Assembly: GCF_903819435.1 (NCBI RefSeq)
Contig: NZ_CAIJDP010000079.1
Span: 310,001 to 374,000, forward strand
Length of the DNA: 64,000 bases
Reading direction: 5' to 3'
From: Flavobacterium salmonis
Lineage (GTDB): Bacteria > Bacteroidota > Bacteroidia > Flavobacteriales > Flavobacteriaceae
Positions 1 to 9,155 of this stretch are shown here, in pieces. Positions within the stretch are counted from its first letter, which is position 1; each line of letters begins with the position of its first letter. The position numbers and the translations under genes are program-made. The notes under the pieces are model-generated. The model worked only from the letters and a program-made list of their open reading frames with translations. It did no database searches and had not been told where the DNA came from.

Positions 1-1058
1 AGCATTTGATGTCCGTGGTCAGGACGGAACGGAATTGAAACATTATGCTTTTTATGAATCAGCAATAATTCTTTCATTACAGCATACATATCTGTATTTC
101 CGTCTAAATGATCGGCTTCAAAGAAATTTCCTTCTTCATCACTACGAACATTTCTCAGGTGAATAAAATAAATTTTATCATCTAGCTTTTTCACCATTTC
201 CGGTAAGTCATTCGTTTCCTTAGCTCCTAAAGAACCAGTGCAAAAACAAATTCCGTTTGATTTATAAGGAGCATTTGAAAGAATAAAATCATAGTCTTCC
301 ATTGAGTTAACAATACGAGGCAAACCTAAAATATCAAATGGAGGATCATCAGGATGAATGGCCAATTGTACTCCGCACTCATCAGCAACAGGACAAATTT
401 CGTTTAGAAAATAACTCAAATTGCTTCTTAATGCATCTCTGTCAATATTGTCATAAGCTTTCAGAGCATTACGCATCCATTCAACCGTAATCTTTTTTTC
501 GCCAGGAATCCCGAACATTACCGTATCTGCTATTTCTTGTAATCGTTGCTCTGTAATCGTTGCAAAACGTTCCTTAGCTTTGGTTACAATATTTTCAGGA
601 AAACTATTTTCTGCATTTTCTCTCTTTAATATATAAATATCAAAAATAGCCAGATCTACCCAGTTAAAATACAAAGCTTCAGAACCATCAGGCATTACGT
701 AATCCAGCTGTGTTCTTGTCCAGTCATTAACCGGCATGAAATTATAGGTAATAATTTTAATGCCACAAGCTGCCACGTTACGGATGCTTTGTTTGTATTT
801 GTCTATATATTCCTGAAAATTTCCACTTCTTGTTTTAATACTTTCGTGAACGGTAATACTTTCTACAACATCCCATGTCAGGCCGTATGCTTCAACTTCA
901 GCCTTTCTTTTATTGATTTCATCAACTGTCCAAACATCTCCGTGAGGAATTTGGTGCAGGGCTGTTACAATTCCGGTAGCACCGGTTTGTTTTATATGCT
1001 GTAAACTTACCGGGTCATTTGGTCCGAACCATCTCCAGGTTTGTATCATTCTGTTCAT
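1..1058 (-). CDS. uxuA: D-mannonate dehydratase, 3' end cut by the window edge
   Basis: UxuA dehydrates D-mannonate to 2-keto-3-deoxygluconate in the cytoplasm, the step after fructuronate reduction in uronate catabolism. The visible N-terminus (MNRMIQTWRWFGPNDPVSL) and the following TGIVTALHQIPHGDVW stretch are typical of the UxuA TIM-barrel family. About 352 of the usual ~390 residues are present and the stop codon lies left of position 1. The ATG at 1058 is 18 bp downstream of the stop of the SDR-type fructuronate reductase gene, so the two are probably co-transcribed. Together they would process galacturonate released from rhamnogalacturonan, once an isomerase encoded elsewhere has acted. 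The family call rests on the conserved start and the neighbour and is firm. Confidence 0.93.
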   Translation of the reverse strand, partial: MNRMIQTWRWFGPNDPVSLQHIKQTGATGIVTALHQIPHGDVWTVDEINKRKAEVEAYGLTWDVVESITVHESIKTRSGNFQEYIDKYKQSIRNVAACGIKIITYNFMPVNDWTRTQLDYVMPDGSEALYFNWVDLAIFDIYILKRENAENSFPENIVTKAKERFATITEQRLQEIADTVMFGIPGEKKITVEWMRNALKAYDNIDRDALRSNLSYFLNEICPVADECGVQLAIHPDDPPFDILGLPRIVNSMEDYDFILSNAPYKSNGICFCTGSLGAKETNDLPEMVKKLDDKIYFIHLRNVRSDEEGNFFEADHLDGNTDMYAVMKELLLIHKKHNVSIPFRPDHGHQM

Positions 1059-1076
1059 ACTTTTCTTTTCTTAAAA

Positions 1077-1895
1077 TTATACACCACTAAAGATGGTAAA
1101 ACCACCATCTATTGTCACTTTTGAGCCTGTTGCAAATTTTGATGCATCGCTTAGTAACCAAACCAAAGCTCCAATTAATTCGTCAGGATTTCCAAAACGT
1201 TTATAAGGTGTATTTGCAATGATTAAATTTCCTCTTTCAGTTAGACTTCCATCAGGATTAGTCAATAATGTACGGTTTTGTTCTGTTAGGAAAAATCCCG
1301 GAACAATAGAGTTCATTCTGATTTTATCGCCATATCTTTTTGCCAGTTCAACAGAAAACCATTTAGTATAAGAATCTATTGCAGATTTTGCCAGACTGTA
1401 TCCTAACACTTTTGTTATGGCCTGTTCTGTAGCAACAGATGAAATATTTACGATGCTTCCAATGCTCTCGTTATTTTTGATAACCTCACCAAAAATTTGT
1501 GTTGGCAAAAGTGTTCCGAATAAATTCAGGGTCATCACTTTTTGCAAAGCATCCATATTTAATTTAAAAATATCCTGATCTGACTGAATTACAGCATCCG
1601 GCATATTTCCTCCGGCAGCATTTACCAAACCGTCAATTTTTCCGTATTTTGAAAGAACCAAATCACGTGCTTTTATCAGATCACTTTCAATAGTTACATC
1701 TGCAATTAAAGCGATTGCTTCTCCACCGTTTTTTATAATTAAATCAGCTCTTTCATTAGCTACTTTTTCGTTTCTTCCTAAAACACCTACGATTCCGCCT
1801 GCAGCAGCAATTCCGTTGATAAAAGCTTCACCTAATATTCCAGTTGCACCGGTAACAATTATTACTTTTCCGTTTAATTCAAAATCTGTTTTCAA
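1077..1895 (-). CDS. SDR-family D-mannonate oxidoreductase (fructuronate reductase)
   Basis: A 272-residue short-chain dehydrogenase. The NAD(P) motif TGATGILG is at residues 15-22, NISS is in the middle, YSLAK carries the catalytic Tyr and Lys, and an IDGG motif is near the C-terminus. The closest family I know is the SDR-type mannonate oxidoreductase (Bacillus YjmF type), which interconverts D-fructuronate and D-mannonate. The substrate is inferred from uxuA immediately downstream. Translation appears to begin at TTG (1893-1895), since no in-frame ATG is available before the conserved N-terminus. The lutC stop lies 21 bp upstream, so uronate and lactate genes share one transcript. A different sugar-acid substrate cannot be excluded from sequence alone. 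Confidence 0.85.
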   Translation of the reverse strand: MKTDFELNGKVIIVTGATGILGEAFINGIAAAGGIVGVLGRNEKVANERADLIIKNGGEAIALIADVTIESDLIKARDLVLSKYGKIDGLVNAAGGNMPDAVIQSDQDIFKLNMDALQKVMTLNLFGTLLPTQIFGEVIKNNESIGSIVNISSVATEQAITKVLGYSLAKSAIDSYTKWFSVELAKRYGDKIRMNSIVPGFFLTEQNRTLLTNPDGSLTERGNLIIANTPYKRFGNPDELIGALVWLLSDASKFATGSKVTIDGGFTIFSGV

Positions 1896-1916
1896 TTTTT
1901 TTGTCTTTTAGTTTTT

Positions 1917-2504
1917 TTAATCCAGCAAAAATACAATTAATCCTCTTGCGCCGTGTGCGCCCAAGACTAAAGATTGTTCGATATCGGCTGTTTTTGAAGG
2001 TCCTGCAATAAAAGTGGCAAAACCATACTCTAGATTTCCAATTTTTTCGTAAGCCTGGCGCATCGTTGCTAATATGTCATTTTTTTTTACAATGATTGCC
2101 AAATATTGAGCAATAAAAGGAGCAACTCGCTGGCCTAAAATATCATCCGTAACCCATATTGCGCTATTTTCGGCAACACCAAAATGACCTTTTACAATAG
2201 CTAATTCAACATCCTGTAGCGTATGCGGATCATCATTTTTCCAGTCCAATGATGCAACTTCAGAAAGTTCAGGGATAGTCGTAATAATTCTTCTGTCAAG
2301 CGCATAATTGTTTCTGATAAAATCCAAAATTTCATTGTAATTAGCTACTTCAACACTTTCTCCACCAATGTTTTTTAAAACCGTTTTATACGTTTCCAAA
2401 ACATTAGGGTTTTCGGAACTTATAACATCCAAGTTCGGTAAATCTGTAATGATTCCCGGTTGGTTTTGTTTTATTTTATTTAAAATTTCAGCCTTACTAC
2501 TCAT
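1917..2504 (-). CDS. lutC: L-lactate utilisation protein LutC
   Basis: A 195-residue LutC/YkgG-family protein (LUD domain), one of three subunits of the iron-sulfur L-lactate dehydrogenase that oxidises L-lactate to pyruvate. The C-terminal SLVLGAHGARGLIVFLLD is characteristic of the family. The ATG at 2504 (MSSKAEILNK) is preferred over an upstream in-frame start at 2591, because the latter would run 95 bp into lutB and add unrelated residues. With the 2504 start, lutC overlaps the lutB stop by 8 bp, a translational-coupling arrangement. It probably consumes the L-lactate produced by the rhamnose aldolase/dehydrogenase fusion upstream in the same gene array. Confidence 0.9.
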   Translation of the reverse strand: MSSKAEILNKIKQNQPGIITDLPNLDVISSENPNVLETYKTVLKNIGGESVEVANYNEILDFIRNNYALDRRIITTIPELSEVASLDWKNDDPHTLQDVELAIVKGHFGVAENSAIWVTDDILGQRVAPFIAQYLAIIVKKNDILATMRQAYEKIGNLEYGFATFIAGPSKTADIEQSLVLGAHGARGLIVFLLD

Positions 2505-3897
2505 TATCCTTAGCTTTAGATTCACGTGAATTTTTCTTGTACCATTCTCTAAATGATTCTTCAGGGACGTCCGGCATTTCACGCTGGTCATACCATTTGT
2601 TCATTTTATTGTTCACCATTCCGGGAATATTTTTCATTACAAACCTTCCGGATTTTCCAGCAATATTGAATACAGTAGGATTTGCCAAAACGGTTGCCAT
2701 CGTTTTCATTGCAATCGTTTTTGCAGTAGGGGTATACCCTTCCTTAACCAAAACCTGACGCCATTTATACAACTGATCGTGAATGTCTATCTTTACAGGA
2801 CAAACATTGGTACAAGAACCACAAAGTGTGCTGGCAAAAGGCAGATCCGCATTTTTGCTCATATCTAAATTTGGTGCCAAAATAGAACCAATTGGTCCTG
2901 CAACTGCATTGTGATAACTATGTCCACCACTTCTTCTGTAAACCGGACAAGTATTCATACAAGCGCCACAACGGATACATTTTAATGAATTTCTAAAATC
3001 TTCTCTTCCTAATTGTGTGCTTCTGCCGTTGTCAACAATCACAATATGCATCTCCTGACCTTTTCTAGGTTTTTTAAAATGACTTGAAAATGTAGTAATC
3101 GGCTGTCCCGTAGCGCTTCTGGCCAATAATCTAAGAAAAACACCTAAATGTTTACGCTGCGGAATCAGTTTTTCGAATCCCATACAGGCAATGTGAACAT
3201 CAGCTAAATGTGCGCCCATGTCTGCATTTCCTTCATTCGTACACACCACAAATTCACCGGTTTCTGCAACAGCAAAATTGACTCCGGTTAAAGCAACTTT
3301 ACGTGTTAAGAAAGTATCTCTTAAAGTCTGACGTGCTGATTCAGTTAAATATTGAGGATTAAAATTTCCTTTTTCCGTACCCAAATGTTCATGAAAAGTT
3401 TCACTTACATCTTCTTTTTTAAGGTGAATAGCAGGTAAAACGATATGACTTGGTGGTTCCTTACGAAGCTGAACAATAAATTCTCCTAAATCAGAATCGA
3501 TGACTTCAATTCCTTTTTCGGCCAGATAATCATTCAGATGGCATTCTTCAGTAAGCATGGATTTGGATTTCACCATTTGCTTAACATTATTTTTTGCCAT
3601 TATAGAATGTACAATTTCATTATGCTCTTTTGCGTCGGCTGCCCAATGAACGATTATTCCGTTTTTTTGAGCGTTTGTCTCAAATTCAACTAAATAATCA
3701 TGAATATTCGAGAGTACATTATTTTTAATCTGTGACGCTGTTTCCCTGAGCAATTCCCAATCCGGAATTTGATGCGCAGATCTATCTCGTTTTTCACGAA
3801 CAAACCAAAGTGTTTCATCATGCCAATTAACTCGTTCTACATCTTTGTTAAAACGTTTTGAGGCTTCGCTATGTGGTATTGTTTTTTCTGAAGACAT
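2497..3897 (-). CDS. lutB: L-lactate utilisation iron-sulfur protein LutB
   Basis: A 466-residue LutB/YkgF-type protein. An N-terminal LUD domain is followed by two ferredoxin-like cysteine clusters: C307, C310, C313 and C317 (CIRCGACMNTCP), and C359, C362 and C366 (CGSCTNVCP). With LutA and LutC it forms the cytoplasmic L-lactate-oxidising complex feeding electrons to the respiratory chain. Length and motif order match the family. Unusually, a secreted glycoside hydrolase gene separates lutB from lutA, although all are on the same strand with 37-42 bp gaps. Supply of lactate from L-rhamnose explains its place in the locus. Confidence 0.93.
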   Translation of the reverse strand: MSSEKTIPHSEASKRFNKDVERVNWHDETLWFVREKRDRSAHQIPDWELLRETASQIKNNVLSNIHDYLVEFETNAQKNGIIVHWAADAKEHNEIVHSIMAKNNVKQMVKSKSMLTEECHLNDYLAEKGIEVIDSDLGEFIVQLRKEPPSHIVLPAIHLKKEDVSETFHEHLGTEKGNFNPQYLTESARQTLRDTFLTRKVALTGVNFAVAETGEFVVCTNEGNADMGAHLADVHIACMGFEKLIPQRKHLGVFLRLLARSATGQPITTFSSHFKKPRKGQEMHIVIVDNGRSTQLGREDFRNSLKCIRCGACMNTCPVYRRSGGHSYHNAVAGPIGSILAPNLDMSKNADLPFASTLCGSCTNVCPVKIDIHDQLYKWRQVLVKEGYTPTAKTIAMKTMATVLANPTVFNIAGKSGRFVMKNIPGMVNNKMNKWYDQREMPDVPEESFREWYKKNSRESKAKDNE

Positions 3898-3939
3898 TTT
3901 TTATTAGTTTAAAATAAATCCATAGAGATCAATTTAGAA

Positions 3940-5310
3940 TCAATTTTTATTTACAAAATTCAAAACATTTTCATGGATGTTTTGGTTTTCCTGAACAACA
4001 TCAGCAACAACATTTTTCAGAAATATATTCTCTACCGGAAGTTCTTTCTGTCCCGAAATTTTCGAAATAAATTTCACATTTGTAGCTTTTACATTCTCCA
4101 GATATACATTTTTTATTGGCGTAAGTCTGCGTTCAATTGTGGGAACCAAAGTTCTCCATTGGTACAAAACATCTGTATCTATACCCAGAATTCCTGCATC
4201 AATTTTGCCAGAAACAACATTACTCATGTAAATATTGTTTACAAATCCTCCTCTGCGTTCATTTGTTTTGATAAAAAGAAGGTGATTCAATTTTGCGCCA
4301 TCCACTACTGTACAATTATCAATAAAAATATTTTCAATTCCACCGGATAATTCGCTTCCGATGGCTACTAACTGATGACCGTTTTTTACGATACAATTAC
4401 GAATTACAATGTTTTTTGAAGGTGTATTTAATACCCATGCGTTTTTCCCACAACCTGATTTTATTGCAATGGCATCATCTCCCTGATCAAAAACACAATT
4501 TTCAATTAATACGTTTTGACTCATTTCAGGATCAACTCCGTCATTATTGTGTCCGTGTGCATAAACTTTCAGATTTCTAAGCACAACATGTTTCGATAAA
4601 AAAGGATGAATCGTCCAGAAAGGGCTGTTTGTAATCGTAACACCATCCATCAAAATATTTTCACAACGGTTAAACTGAATAAACTGTGGGCGAAAACGTG
4701 CAGTGTCATTTGCCATTTGGCGCTCTTTCATCGGTTTGTTGTAAGAAGCCAGATTGTATAATTTTTTCAGGCTTTCCATGTGTGACTTTGGTCGGGTAAA
4801 CCATTGTTTCCAAACATCCATTTTAGCTTTCAGTTCGCCTTCGCCTGTAATCGCAATGTTTTTACACTGATAAGCATAAATCAACGGAGAATAATTATAA
4901 CATTCATATCCTTCCCATGTAGAACGGACAGCTGGTAAATAATCGTTTGTATCTTCTGAAAAAAGTAAAACTGCACCTTTCTTTAAATGAAGATTCACAT
5001 TGCTTTTAAAATGAAATTTCTTTGTCAGCCATTCACCTTCCGGTATAACGATAATTCCTCCACCAACTTTGTTTGCTTTAGCAATAGCCTTATTTATTGC
5101 TTCAGAAGTTTTGTCTTTATTTCCCTGAATAGCTCCAAAATCAACAATTGAAAATTCTTTGCATTTACTAAAATCCGGAATTTTTATAGCCGGCATTTCA
5201 AAAGGCGCTTTTACCACTACTTCTTTTAAAGTTACTAAAGACGTATCTTTTTTAAACGATAAAAAAATAAGCGAAAGTACTAATGCAAAACAGAGCGTTA
5301 ATTTTTTCAT
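3940..5310 (-). CDS. secreted GH28 pectin hydrolase (polygalacturonase-like)
   Basis: A 456-residue right-handed beta-helix protein with an N-terminal signal peptide (MKKLTLCFALVLSLIFLSF) and the FSIVDFGAIQGNK opening typical of GH28. Catalytic-type motifs are NNDGVD (255-260) and QGDDAIAIKSG (GDD at 277-279), followed by GHQ at 311-313 where classical polygalacturonases have GHG. GH28 enzymes hydrolyse alpha-linked galacturonate in homogalacturonan or rhamnogalacturonan. Exo- versus endo-action and exact linkage cannot be read from the sequence. The gene sits between lutA and lutB on the same strand, so an extracellular or periplasmic hydrolase is co-ordered with cytoplasmic lactate oxidation. 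No T9SS domain or lipobox is visible, which suggests the periplasm. Confidence 0.88.
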   Translation of the reverse strand: MKKLTLCFALVLSLIFLSFKKDTSLVTLKEVVVKAPFEMPAIKIPDFSKCKEFSIVDFGAIQGNKDKTSEAINKAIAKANKVGGGIIVIPEGEWLTKKFHFKSNVNLHLKKGAVLLFSEDTNDYLPAVRSTWEGYECYNYSPLIYAYQCKNIAITGEGELKAKMDVWKQWFTRPKSHMESLKKLYNLASYNKPMKERQMANDTARFRPQFIQFNRCENILMDGVTITNSPFWTIHPFLSKHVVLRNLKVYAHGHNNDGVDPEMSQNVLIENCVFDQGDDAIAIKSGCGKNAWVLNTPSKNIVIRNCIVKNGHQLVAIGSELSGGIENIFIDNCTVVDGAKLNHLLFIKTNERRGGFVNNIYMSNVVSGKIDAGILGIDTDVLYQWRTLVPTIERRLTPIKNVYLENVKATNVKFISKISGQKELPVENIFLKNVVADVVQENQNIHENVLNFVNKN

Positions 5311-5347
5311 TTTAAAGTGGTCTTTTTTACAACTTAAAATTCAGTAA

Positions 5348-6088
5348 TTAAATAGTTGACGTATTTAATATTTCAGCAATATGAATGGTTTTTATATGGC
5401 TTTTTTGTCTTTTCAGAATTCCTTCCAAATGCATCAGACAAGACATGTCACCACCCGTAATATAATCAACATCATGTTTTTCATGATCTTTGATTCGGTC
5501 CTGACCCATTTTTACTGAAACTGCTTCTTCCGTTACACAAAATGTACCTCCAAAACCACAGCATTCGTCTTTTCTGCTTAAAGACACTAATTCCAGACCC
5601 TTTATTTTGCTTAATAATTGCCCCGGTTTAGAGAAAAACGGTGCATTCAATTCGGTCATCTGCGAAAGCTTAAGTCCGCGTTGTCCGTGACAGCTTTGAT
5701 GCATTCCTACTTTGTGCGGAAAATTACCTTCGATATGATCTACTTTAAGTACATCCGTAATAAATTCTGTTAATTCAAAAACTTTTTTGCGCATTTCTGC
5801 TGCCAGTTCTTCCTGTTTTTCATCATGCAAGTGATCCTTAACATGTAAAACACAACTTCCTGAAGGACAAACGATATAATCAAATTCTGAAAAATTAGCT
5901 ATAAAGTTAGCATCACAGCCTTTGGTTAAATGTGCATAACCACTGTTTGCCATTGGCTGTCCGCAACAAGTCTGTTTCATCGGAAAACGAACATCGCATC
6001 CCAATTTCATTAATAATTCGTAGGTTGCAATTCCTACTTTAGGATAAAATTGGTCGACGTAACACGGTATAAAAAGTCCAATTTTCAT
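5348..6088 (-). CDS. lutA: L-lactate utilisation protein LutA
   Basis: A 246-residue LutA/YkgE-type protein with the two cysteine-rich CCG domains of the glycolate-oxidase/heterodisulfide-reductase family: TCCGQPM (residues 40-46) and ECCGFGG (about 175-181). HQSCHGQRGLKLS in the centre also fits. It acts with LutB and LutC in oxidising L-lactate to pyruvate. It is followed by the GH28 gene after 37 bp and preceded by a 178-bp gap holding a long inverted repeat. No obvious promoter separates it from the rhamnulokinase gene, so it may be served by read-through from the rha genes. Confidence 0.92.
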   Translation of the reverse strand: MKIGLFIPCYVDQFYPKVGIATYELLMKLGCDVRFPMKQTCCGQPMANSGYAHLTKGCDANFIANFSEFDYIVCPSGSCVLHVKDHLHDEKQEELAAEMRKKVFELTEFITDVLKVDHIEGNFPHKVGMHQSCHGQRGLKLSQMTELNAPFFSKPGQLLSKIKGLELVSLSRKDECCGFGGTFCVTEEAVSVKMGQDRIKDHEKHDVDYITGGDMSCLMHLEGILKRQKSHIKTIHIAEILNTSTI

Positions 6089-6145
6089 ATTCTGGATAAT
6101 TATTTTTAAAACACATACAATCTATTTTCTATGTGTTAAATGTTT

Positions 6146-6240
6146 TTTCACGCAGATTTTAAAAAGATTTAAGCAGATTATTTTTATATAATTAATTATC
6201 TAAAATTAAATCTGCTTAAATCTGCAAGATCTGCGTGAAA
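6146..6240. repeat. intergenic inverted repeat, long imperfect hairpin
   Basis: Two arms of about 35 bases (6146-6180 and 6207-6240), built on TTTCACGCAGAT and ATTTAAGCAGATT, form an imperfect hairpin around an AT-rich loop between the rhamnulokinase and lutA genes. The CACGCAGAT/AAGCAGATT phrasing resembles dispersed intergenic repeats of flavobacterial genomes. It has no open reading frame and no terminal T-run typical of a terminator. It may modulate mRNA stability between the two genes; that is inference. Confidence 0.75.
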
Positions 6241-6266
6241 TAAATCTTTAATCTTTGACTTATTAT

Positions 6267-7628
6267 TTAATGTTTGTAAAACTTCAAATCAATCAAATCG
6301 TTCTGGATAGGCTTAGGATTCCAATTTTGATGGATTGCCAGTGCTGCTCCTAAGGCACTTGCCTGCGCCATTGAAGCTGCATAAACTTCTACATCCGGAA
6401 AAGCTTCTGCCAGTAAATTCATGAAAATTGAATTCTTACTAAAACCTCCGTCCACAAAGATTTTCTTTACAGGACTATTATGAATCACTAAATTAGTTGA
6501 AAAAACCTGTTGTTCAACGAGATCCAGCATTAATTGATGATACCCAATTTCGTAAGTTTTAAAAGTAGAGAGATCTCTTTTTTGAAAAGGACATTCCTTA
6601 AGAATATCAAAATCGTACTTTTTTGGGTATACAATTTGAAAATTTACGGCTCTTAAATTCGATACTATTTTTTTATCAAAATATACTTCTTTAAAAGTAT
6701 CAAACGGTACTTTAAAATGTTCCGCCAGTCTTTTTGCCTGTACTTCATGTTCGTTACCTGAAAACAAACGAGCCGCCTTTACTGGTTTTTCGGTATACTG
6801 CATATAACATAAGCAGTCGTTTTTAAGTTCTTCAAACGTTAAAGGCTTATTGTTAAAAGGATTCAGGGAAATACTCCAGGTTCCGGTTGACAATAAAACA
6901 AAAGGCTCTGTAAAGTTTATGGTATAAGGAATAATTGCCGATGAACTATCGTGCAACCCAATACCTACAGCCAAATCATTTTCTTTTTTAATAACATCTC
7001 TTCCGGGATGAATCGGTGCCAGTTTTTCTTTTATACCTTCATTTTTAAGCCATTTGTGGTACTTCATCTTTTTAAAATTCCAAAGATTCGTATGGCACCC
7101 AATACTTGTAATATCGGTATAAGCTTCATCCGTTAAAAGAAAACTTAGGTATTGCGGTAAATGCAGGCAATATTTAACTTTTTCAAATAATTCAGGACTT
7201 TCTTCTTTTAATCTGTAAATCTGCATTCCGGAATTCAGGCTTCCTAAAACAGGAGAAGCTGTTTTTACTGCAAAAACTTCTTCTCCTTTGTATTTTTTAT
7301 AAAAGTCATTTTTCAGTTCTTCAGGATAGTCTTTCAAATAATTGTATAAAGGAGTCAATGAATTGCCTTCTTCATCAATATAAACAAAACTAGCTCCGTA
7401 AGTGCTAAAATTAATAGCTTTCAGAACATAGTTGTTCAGGTCTTTTATTTCTGATAATCGCTCGAGAATCCACTTTTTTAGTACATCAATATTTTCGCAG
7501 GGGAAACCGTCTTCATCAACGGTTTCGTCCAGATTTACTGATTTTTCCCAAACGATTTTATAATTTTCATCAAATAAAAATACCTTTTTGTTGGTTTTAC
7601 CAATATCAAAAATTGCAACTACATTCAT
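6267..7628 (-). CDS. rhaB: FGGY-family carbohydrate kinase, probable L-rhamnulokinase
   Basis: A 453-residue FGGY sugar kinase that would phosphorylate L-rhamnulose to L-rhamnulose-1-phosphate in the cytoplasm. The N-terminal phosphate-binding motif AIFDIGKTNKK (residues 5-15), the STGTWS segment in the middle and the C-terminal FVDGGFSKNSIF motif mark the actin-like ATPase fold. It belongs to the divergent Bacteroidota kinases found with rhaI and rhaT rather than the E. coli RhaB type. Substrate assignment rests on position directly after rhamnose isomerase. A 115-bp AT-rich gap with a hairpin separates the two genes. Confidence 0.85.
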   Translation of the reverse strand: MNVVAIFDIGKTNKKVFLFDENYKIVWEKSVNLDETVDEDGFPCENIDVLKKWILERLSEIKDLNNYVLKAINFSTYGASFVYIDEEGNSLTPLYNYLKDYPEELKNDFYKKYKGEEVFAVKTASPVLGSLNSGMQIYRLKEESPELFEKVKYCLHLPQYLSFLLTDEAYTDITSIGCHTNLWNFKKMKYHKWLKNEGIKEKLAPIHPGRDVIKKENDLAVGIGLHDSSSAIIPYTINFTEPFVLLSTGTWSISLNPFNNKPLTFEELKNDCLCYMQYTEKPVKAARLFSGNEHEVQAKRLAEHFKVPFDTFKEVYFDKKIVSNLRAVNFQIVYPKKYDFDILKECPFQKRDLSTFKTYEIGYHQLMLDLVEQQVFSTNLVIHNSPVKKIFVDGGFSKNSIFMNLLAEAFPDVEVYAASMAQASALGAALAIHQNWNPKPIQNDLIDLKFYKH

Positions 7629-7639
7629 TTCTTTAATTG

Positions 7640-7740
7640 TAAATTGTGAATTATAAATTATAAATTATAAATTTTGAATTACAGAATTATGAGTTTAGCT
7701 GAGTCTTTTTAGCTTATAACTCATAATTCATAACTTATAA
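7640..7740. repeat. AT-rich direct repeats and hairpin between rhaI and rhaB
   Basis: The gap holds three to four copies of an ATAAATTATAAATT-like unit (about 7650-7680). A hairpin follows, with arms AATTATGAGTT (7685-7695) and AACTCATAATT (7718-7728) and an inner AGCT pairing. Such simple repeats are common between genes in flavobacteria. No promoter or reading frame is evident. It could attenuate or stabilise the rha transcript. Confidence 0.6.
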
Positions 7741-7743
7741 TTA

Positions 7744-9018
7744 TTACAATCCTGTAGCTACGGTTTTCAATCCTCTTTCGCCAATTAGATTTCCTCTAAC
7801 GTAAAGACTTCTGTACAATTCAACCGGATTTAACGCCGCTCCTGAACGCAAACGTGCCTCTGCAACCAATGCGCGAACATCTGTACGGAAAGCATTTTGA
7901 AGAATTTCCTGTGCTTTTACCACATCATTTTCTTCCTGAGCGATTTCTAGTGCTTTTCTGTCAACTGAAAGCGCCTGAGCATAAGCAATCATAATCGCTT
8001 CAACAGACTGCAACAAGTCTTCCAAAGGATCCTTTACGTTGTGTGAAGCATCAATCATCCATCCTAAATCTTTAGCATGATTCATTCCGCGAGCATCCAT
8101 ACCTTCAACCAATTCGTTGAAGATCAAGAATAACTGGTAAGGCTTTAAAGCTCCTGCAGTTAAATCGTCATCACCGTATTTTGAATCATTAAAGTGGAAA
8201 CCTCCTAATTTATTATCCATAAGCAAGATCGAAACAATCTGCTCAATATTTGCGTTTGGCAAATGGTGACCTAAATCAACAAGCGTTTTTGCTTTATCTC
8301 CTAATTTCTGAACGTATGAATAAGACTGTCCCCAATCAGCAACCGTTGTAGAGTAAAAGTTTGGTTCAGCACATTTGTATTCTAAAAACAATTTCCAGTT
8401 TGAAGGCAATGCATCGTAGATTTCTTCCAAACTTTCTAATGTATTTTGGTATGCCTTACGGAAGTTTAATTGTCCCGGGAAGTTAGAACCATCTGCCAAC
8501 CAAACCGTAAGAGAGTCAGATCCTAATTCTATTCCGTGCTTAATCACTTCAATATTATGAGCAATCGCCTGTTTACGAACTGCTTTATTTACATTTTGTA
8601 AAGAACCGTATTTATAAGTATGTTCCGCATTTGCCTGATCCTGAAAAGTGTTTGAGTTCATGGCATCAAACTTCAATCCGTGTTGTCCGGCAAGCGTTTT
8701 GATCGCATTATAATCTGTTGGAATATCCCATGGAATATGTAAAGAAATAGCTCCTGAAGCATTGTTTAATTTATGAAGCAAACCTACATCTTCAATTTTT
8801 TCTTCTAATGAACGAGGCTCTCCTCCACCTGCAAAACGTCCAAATCTTGTTCCTCCTGTTCCTAAAGCCCAGGATGGGATTGCGATTTGAAAATCGATTA
8901 ATTTTTGAATGATAGCTTCACTTTCTGCAATTTCTGAAGCTGTAAAAACCAATTTGTTCTGATGTTTTTTTAATAAACCATCATTATGAGATGCGATAGT
9001 GTTTGATTGAATTAACAT
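7744..9018 (-). CDS. rhaI: L-rhamnose isomerase (RhaI type)
   Basis: A 424-residue TIM-barrel sugar isomerase that converts L-rhamnose to L-rhamnulose. Visible family features are SLHIPWD, LTVWLADGSNFPGQ, the acidic and histidine metal ligands in EYKCAEP, LVDLGHH and FHFNDSKYGDDD, and the C-terminal ALNPVELYRSL. These match the Pseudomonas stutzeri/Bacillus RhaI class rather than E. coli RhaA. It is preceded by a likely terminator at 9156-9190 and a 219-bp gap, so it may have its own promoter, although none was recognised. The kinase gene follows, giving the order isomerase, kinase, lactate oxidation. Confidence 0.93.
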   Translation of the reverse strand: MLIQSNTIASHNDGLLKKHQNKLVFTASEIAESEAIIQKLIDFQIAIPSWALGTGGTRFGRFAGGGEPRSLEEKIEDVGLLHKLNNASGAISLHIPWDIPTDYNAIKTLAGQHGLKFDAMNSNTFQDQANAEHTYKYGSLQNVNKAVRKQAIAHNIEVIKHGIELGSDSLTVWLADGSNFPGQLNFRKAYQNTLESLEEIYDALPSNWKLFLEYKCAEPNFYSTTVADWGQSYSYVQKLGDKAKTLVDLGHHLPNANIEQIVSILLMDNKLGGFHFNDSKYGDDDLTAGALKPYQLFLIFNELVEGMDARGMNHAKDLGWMIDASHNVKDPLEDLLQSVEAIMIAYAQALSVDRKALEIAQEENDVVKAQEILQNAFRTDVRALVAEARLRSGAALNPVELYRSLYVRGNLIGERGLKTVATGL

Positions 9019-9155
9019 ACTTATTTATTTTTAAATAGGGTTTACAATATAAGGCTATTTCTATAAACCAAACCCTTGTTATACGTTACTTTTTTGTATT
9101 TTTTTGTTTGTTTTTAATGTGTTTAGGAAATTTATTTATAAAATACAATTGTCAT

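Noticed and set aside
789..1004. A 71-codon plus-strand frame over uxuA
   Set aside because: Antisense to the conserved N-terminal coding region of uxuA; composition is that of a shadow frame.
7640..7740. A CRISPR-like or minisatellite array
   Set aside because: Repeat units are short, AT-rich and degenerate with no spacers; no cas genes are nearby.
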